A stretch of 64,000 bases of DNA, from NCBI RefSeq assembly GCF_014287355.1, contig NZ_JACOPE010000001.1, positions 620,001 to 684,000 on the forward strand. The letters are read 5' to 3'. Positions within the stretch are counted from its first letter, which is position 1. The number at the start of each line of letters is the position of its first letter. Positions 60,470 through 64,000 of the stretch are shown in pieces. The stretch comes from Ruminococcus hominis (lineage in GTDB: Bacteria; Bacillota; Clostridia; Lachnospirales; Lachnospiraceae). Made by a program: the position numbers and the translations under genes. The notes under the pieces were generated by a model. The model searched no databases. It was not told where the DNA came from and saw only the letters and a list, made by a program, of their open reading frames with translations.

Positions 60470-60728
60470 ACAGAAAGCAGCCGGCAGATGAGAGGCGCAT
60501 GAAGGAATGGATTGTGAATACCTCTTGGAGCTGCACACCGAACGGGTCCTGATCGGATGCAAGTAGGCTGTGACGGATCGGCAGACGTTAACATGCCACG
60601 GCAATCAATGTTTTTTAGAAACGGCAGTTGCTGTTGAGGCAGCAGATGTGAATCTGTTGTGAATAAAGGTGGTACCACGGGAATGATATCTCGTCCTTAC
60701 GAAATTGTAGGGGCGGGATTTTTTTATT
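60470..60728 (+). promoter_or_regulatory. T-box riboswitch (tyrosine) upstream of tyrS
   Basis: The T-box sequence AAGGTGGTACCACGGG lies at 60665-60680 and is followed by a terminator (ATCTCGTCC pairing with GGGGCGGGAT, then TTTTTTT, 60687-60727). The upstream 190 bases fold into the stem I region; a TAC triplet in GTGAATACCTCT near 60518-60520 is a good specifier for tyrosine. Uncharged tRNA-Tyr would stabilise the antiterminator and allow transcription of tyrS. Confidence 0.88.
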
Positions 60729-60811
60729 GCTAAGATTTGACAAAAAGAGATAACTTGTCCCTTCGCACAGTATATTTCAAAAAGAAAAACAAGAAGAAAA
60801 GGAGAACAAAC

Positions 60812-62035
60812 ATGACACTTTACGAAGAATTACAAGCACGTGGCCTGATCGCACAGGTTACAGACGAAGAACTGATTGCAGATTTGATCAACAACGGAAA
60901 GGCAACATTTTACATCGGATTTGACCCAACGGCAGACAGCCTTCATGTCGGACATTTCATGGCATTATGTCTGATGAAACGTCTGCAGATGGCAGGAAAC
61001 AAACCAATCGCATTGATTGGTGGCGGTACAGCTATGATCGGTGATCCATCAGGAAGATCTGATATGCGTCAGATGATGACACCGGAGCAGATTCAGCATA
61101 ACTGTGACTGTTTCAAAGAGCAGATGAGTAAATTCATTGATTTCTCAGAAGGTAAGGCATTGATGGTAAATAATGCTGACTGGCTGATGGATTTGAATTA
61201 CATCGAAGTACTCCGCGAAGTAGGTGCACATTTCAGCGTAAACCGTATGCTTTCACATGAGTGTTACAAACAGCGTATGGAAAGAGGACTTACATTCCTT
61301 GAATTTAACTACATGATCATGCAGAGCTACGATTTCTATGAGTTATTCCAGAATTACGGATGTAACCTACAGTTCGGTGGAGATGACCAGTGGGCAAACA
61401 TGCTCGGTGGTACAGAGCTGATTCGTCGTAAACTTGGTAAAGATGCAAGTGCTATGACAATCACACTGCTTCTGAACTCAGAAGGTAAAAAGATGGGAAA
61501 AACACAGTCAGGTGCTGTTTGGCTTGATCCAAACAAAACATCTCCATTCGATTTCTACCAGTATTGGAGAAATGTAGCGGATGCTGATGTACTTAAATGT
61601 ATCCGTATGTTGACATTCCTTCCGTTAGAGCAGATTGATGAAATGGATTCATGGGAAGGAAGCCAGTTGAACAAAGCAAAAGAAATCCTTGCATTTGAAT
61701 TAACAAAACTCGTTCATGGTGAAGAAGAAGCAGTTCGTGCACAGGAAAGCGCCCGTGCATTATTCAGCCAGGGAAATGCAGCTGATATGCCAACAGCAGA
61801 ATTAACAGAAGAAGATTTGACAGAAGGAACAATTGATATTCTTACATTGCTTGCTAAGAGTGGACTTGTATCTTCAAAATCAGAAGCAAGACGTGCTGTA
61901 CAGCAGGGCGGAGTTGCAGTAGATGGTGAGAAAGTGACAGATATCTATGCGACAATTGAAAAAGATAAATTTGCAGGAGAAGGAATTGTCCTGAAAAAAG
62001 GAAAGAAAAATTTCCGTAAAGTAGTTGTGAAATAG
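60812..62035 (+). CDS. tyrS: Tyrosyl-tRNA synthetase
   Basis: A 407-residue class I synthetase. The HIGH motif is H-V-G-H near residue 45 and the KMSKS loop is K-K-M-G-K-T near residue 228. The C-terminal S4 RNA-binding domain includes [14 protein letters not shown] near residue 355. AAAGGAG precedes ATG 60812; a longer frame has no ribosome site. Expression is under the T-box leader. It attaches tyrosine to tRNA-Tyr. A perfect palindrome lies 20 bases after the stop. Confidence 0.96.
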   Translation: MTLYEELQARGLIAQVTDEELIADLINNGKATFYIGFDPTADSLHVGHFMALCLMKRLQMAGNKPIALIGGGTAMIGDPSGRSDMRQMMTPEQIQHNCDCFKEQMSKFIDFSEGKALMVNNADWLMDLNYIEVLREVGAHFSVNRMLSHECYKQRMERGLTFLEFNYMIMQSYDFYELFQNYGCNLQFGGDDQWANMLGGTELIRRKLGKDASAMTITLLLNSEGKKMGKTQSGAVWLDPNKTSPFDFYQYWRNVADADVLKCIRMLTFLPLEQIDEMDSWEGSQLNKAKEILAFELTKLVHGEEEAVRAQESARALFSQGNAADMPTAELTEEDLTEGTIDILTLLAKSGLVSSKSEARRAVQQGGVAVDGEKVTDIYATIEKDKFAGEGIVLKKGKKNFRKVVVK

Positions 62036-62055
62036 AACTAGTGCCAAACGGGGGC

Positions 62056-62163
62056 AGACCAACGGGGACGGGGAGACCAATGGGGGACGGAGTTTTCTGG
62101 CTTTTTGTTAACAAAAAGCCAGAAAACTCCGTCCCCCATTGGTCTCCCCGTCCCCGTTGGTCT
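62056..62163. repeat. 108-bp perfect palindrome, copy 4 with doubled module
   Basis: Bases 62056-62109 are the exact reverse complement of 62110-62163, with no loop. Each arm contains the module AGACCAAxGGGG-ACGG twice in a row, then AGTTTTCTGGCTTTTTGTT. It lies between tyrS and the convergent GH13 gene, 20 and 6 bases from their stops, and could terminate both, but the symmetry far exceeds what a terminator needs. Confidence 0.95.
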
Positions 62164-62169
62164 CTCCCC

Positions 62170-63480
62170 TTAGTTCATCTTCAAATACTGAATACTATAA
62201 GCCGGCATATTGAGTGATCCTGACAGGTTTCCGGTTTCACCTGTGATCAATTCAGTATAATCTCCATTCAACTCACCATTTCCGGCAGTAAAGTCACAAT
62301 CCCCGGCGTTGATCGCAACAAGAACCCGTTCGCTGTCGCTGCGGCGTTCAAAGACAAGCTGGTGATTTGTAAGAACGACATTGTGGTATCCACCATTACA
62401 AAGTGCATCGCTTTCACGGCGGATTACAATGAGCTTTTCGATAAGCTCAGTCAATTCATTTGGTTTCGGAGCATCGAAACATGGACGAAGTGCATAATCA
62501 TTATCCGGGGCTTTGACACCTTCTTCGCCCCATTCACTTCCATAGTAGATACATGGAATGCCAGGCATACCAAATAAAATACCATAAGTCAGTGGTAAAT
62601 GATTCTTGTTTGTGAGAATGCTGGCAATACGAGTAACATCGTGGTTGTCAACAAAGTTCATAAGATGCTTTCCTCGATAAATACACCACTGCTCAGGACC
62701 GTACTGACGGTTCAGCGAATGTGCAATCTCAAACATGTTCATGCTGTTAAAACTAGAGTAAATGCCTTTATAACATTCATAGTTTGTACAACTGTGAAGC
62801 ATCTCATCATTTACAATAATATTGTAATCACCAAAGAGCACTTCTCCAATCAATGCAAATCCCGGTTTTAATTCTTCACAGAAATGGCGTAAACGACGCA
62901 TGAAATTGTGATCCAGACTATAAGCAACATCGAGACGTAGTCCGTCAATATCGAATTCTTCAATCCAGAAACGAACACAGTCTAACAGATAATCTACGAC
63001 TGCAGGATTCTGTAAGTTTAATTTTACCAGTTCAAAATGTCCTTCCCATCCTTCATACCAGAAGCCATCATTATAACAGCTGTTTCCGTCAAAGCTGATG
63101 TGGAACCAGTCTTTATAAGGAGAATCCCATTTTTTCTCCTGTACATCCTGAAATGCCCAGAAGCCGCGTCCGACATGGTTAAATACGCCATCCAGCATAA
63201 TCTTTACATGATGCTCATGAAGTGTCTGACAAACTTCTTTAAAATCATCGTTTGTTCCGAGACGACAGTCTATTTTCTTAAAATCGCGAGTATCATAACC
63301 ATGGTTATCAGATTCAAATATAGGATTTAAAATAATAGAACCGATACCTAATGTCTCAAGGTATTCGCTCCATTCACCAATCTTCTTGATCCTCGGAACA
63401 GTCACCCCATCATTATGCACCGGCGCACCGCAAAATCCAATCGGATATATTTGATAAAAAGTTTCATTATAAGCCCACAT
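62170..63480 (-). CDS. GH13 alpha-amylase family enzyme
   Basis: A 436-residue glycoside hydrolase of family 13. The conserved regions are D-G-V-F-N-H near residue 95 (region I), G-L-R-L-D-V-A near residue 181 with the nucleophilic aspartate (region II), L-I-G-E-V with the acid/base glutamate near residue 212 (region III), and F-V-D-N-H-D near residue 275 with the third aspartate (region IV). No signal peptide is present, so it degrades internal maltodextrin or glycogen. ATG 63480 is favoured because GGAAGAGG precedes it; a GTG three codons earlier is less likely. Confidence 0.92.
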   Translation of the reverse strand: MWAYNETFYQIYPIGFCGAPVHNDGVTVPRIKKIGEWSEYLETLGIGSIILNPIFESDNHGYDTRDFKKIDCRLGTNDDFKEVCQTLHEHHVKIMLDGVFNHVGRGFWAFQDVQEKKWDSPYKDWFHISFDGNSCYNDGFWYEGWEGHFELVKLNLQNPAVVDYLLDCVRFWIEEFDIDGLRLDVAYSLDHNFMRRLRHFCEELKPGFALIGEVLFGDYNIIVNDEMLHSCTNYECYKGIYSSFNSMNMFEIAHSLNRQYGPEQWCIYRGKHLMNFVDNHDVTRIASILTNKNHLPLTYGILFGMPGIPCIYYGSEWGEEGVKAPDNDYALRPCFDAPKPNELTELIEKLIVIRRESDALCNGGYHNVVLTNHQLVFERRSDSERVLVAINAGDCDFTAGNGELNGDYTELITGETGNLSGSLNMPAYSIQYLKMN

Positions 63481-63688
63481 AAAAAACACCTCTTCCTGTT
63501 GTTAAAAATCTAGTAAAAATCCTTTTTATTATAACATAAATTGGTAAAAAGTGATAAAAAATATAGAGGAAATTTAAAAAATATGATTTTTCAGTGAAAG
63601 GCTTCGGCTTGACATTTTCTAAAGGAAAGGGCAAAATAAAATGCATGAAAAAGAGTTGTAAAATTGAAATAAGAAAGGCGAAAAAATC

Positions 63689-63931
63689 ATGAATTTTGGA
63701 AATATTGGAACAATGATGAAATTACAGTCAGCATTAAAAACATTTAACGCAAATCACCCAAGAGTAATGCCGTTTTTTAAAGCTGTTGGAGCAGAAGGTG
63801 TTAAAGAAGGCATGGTTATTGAAATGACAGTGCGCACACCGGAAGGCAAAAGCATGACAAGTAATATTAAAGTGCAGCAGTCAGATTTGGAATTGATCGA
63901 GTTATTGAAAAATTTAAATATGAATGAATAA
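63689..63931 (+). CDS. Small conserved hypothetical protein
   Basis: An 80-residue protein with no family I can name with confidence. It has an amphipathic N-terminal helix (residues 5-25), a middle strand rich segment with M-V-I-E-M-T-V-R-T-P-E-G-K, and a C-terminal helix ending L-L-K-N-L-N-M-N-E. It is cytoplasmic by composition. GAAAGGCG precedes the start, and the next gene begins 11 bases after its stop, so the pair is probably an operon. Confidence 0.7.
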   Translation: MNFGNIGTMMKLQSALKTFNANHPRVMPFFKAVGAEGVKEGMVIEMTVRTPEGKSMTSNIKVQQSDLELIELLKNLNMNE

Positions 63932-63942
63932 GGAAGAAAAAC

Positions 63943-64000
63943 ATGAAACGGAATGTTGAGTTGAGTGAGATTTCAGATGGAAGATTATATACAGCAAATG
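63943..64000 (+). CDS. Start of a gene cut by the window edge, possibly YkgJ family
   Basis: Only 19 codons are visible, preceded by AAGGAAG. The beginning M-K-R-N-V-E-L-S-E-I-S-D-G-R-L-Y resembles the N-terminus of clostridial YkgJ-type cysteine-cluster proteins, but the diagnostic cysteines would lie beyond the window. The assignment is tentative. Confidence 0.35.
   Translation, partial: MKRNVELSEISDGRLYTAN

Noticed and set aside
62056..62163. Interpreting the 108-bp palindrome simply as a rho-independent terminator
   Set aside because: The stem is several times longer than needed, is part of a dispersed family, and has no terminal U-run outside the stem; a terminator function may be secondary.

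Overview
The window looks like chromosome of a low-GC, strictly anaerobic, gut-type Firmicute, most likely Lachnospiraceae (Blautia / Mediterraneibacter / Ruminococcus gnavus-torques type). This rests on AT-rich DNA with strong GGAGG ribosome sites, many CUT1-type sugar importers without their own ATPase, YesM/YesN two-component regulators, DUF6465, DUF6106 and DUF3784 proteins, a T-box tyrS and an electron-bifurcating-type Etf/lactate dehydrogenase set. The species call is inference.

Layout. 0-6.9 kb is an accessory, decaying region: an acyltransferase, two AraC regulators, a Cof-type HAD phosphatase, a tiny 30-residue ORF with its own terminator, DUF3784 and SdpI-like membrane proteins, and several gene remnants. 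6.9-27 kb is a large host-glycan locus: two complete importers, an orphan solute-binding protein fused by overlap to a YesM/YesN pair, a LacI regulator, GH95 and GH29 fucosidases, a Gfo/Idh/MocA oxidoreductase, a NahK-like hexosamine kinase and a GH36 alpha-galactosidase. None of the hydrolases has a signal peptide, so fucosylated and alpha-galactosylated oligosaccharides (HMO, mucin or blood-group type) are probably imported and trimmed in the cytoplasm. 27-29.5 kb holds tRNA-Leu(CAG), a Lys/Ala-rich DUF6465 protein, an HD phosphohydrolase and a sirtuin. 29.5-37 kb is a LacI-controlled sucrose/fructan unit (importer, GH32, fructokinase). 37-41 kb is on the minus strand: a split ThrE exporter, DUF6106, a PucR-type regulator and the single MsmX/UgpC ATPase that probably powers all the importers. 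41-45.4 kb is housekeeping: cyclophilin, ecfA1-ecfA2-ecfT and truA. 45.9-54 kb is a sialic-acid type locus (NAL/DHDPS-family aldolase, importer, broken acetylxylan esterase, iron alcohol dehydrogenase, NanE, ROK kinase, RpiR regulator). 54-57.6 kb is EtfB-EtfA-FAD dehydrogenase. 57.7-64 kb holds a MerR regulator with a classic 19-bp-spacer promoter, an aminotransferase, a dead alcohol dehydrogenase, T-box tyrS, a GH13 amylase and two small genes.

Two themes cut across the genes. First, four copies of a long, nearly perfect palindrome family (GGGACGG/CCGTCCC core) sit just after stop codons or inside decayed genes, and one is a perfect 108-bp palindrome. Second, at least five genes survive only as fragments, three of them as N- and C-terminal pieces joined by internal deletions. 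No CRISPR array, complete insertion sequence or phage module was seen.
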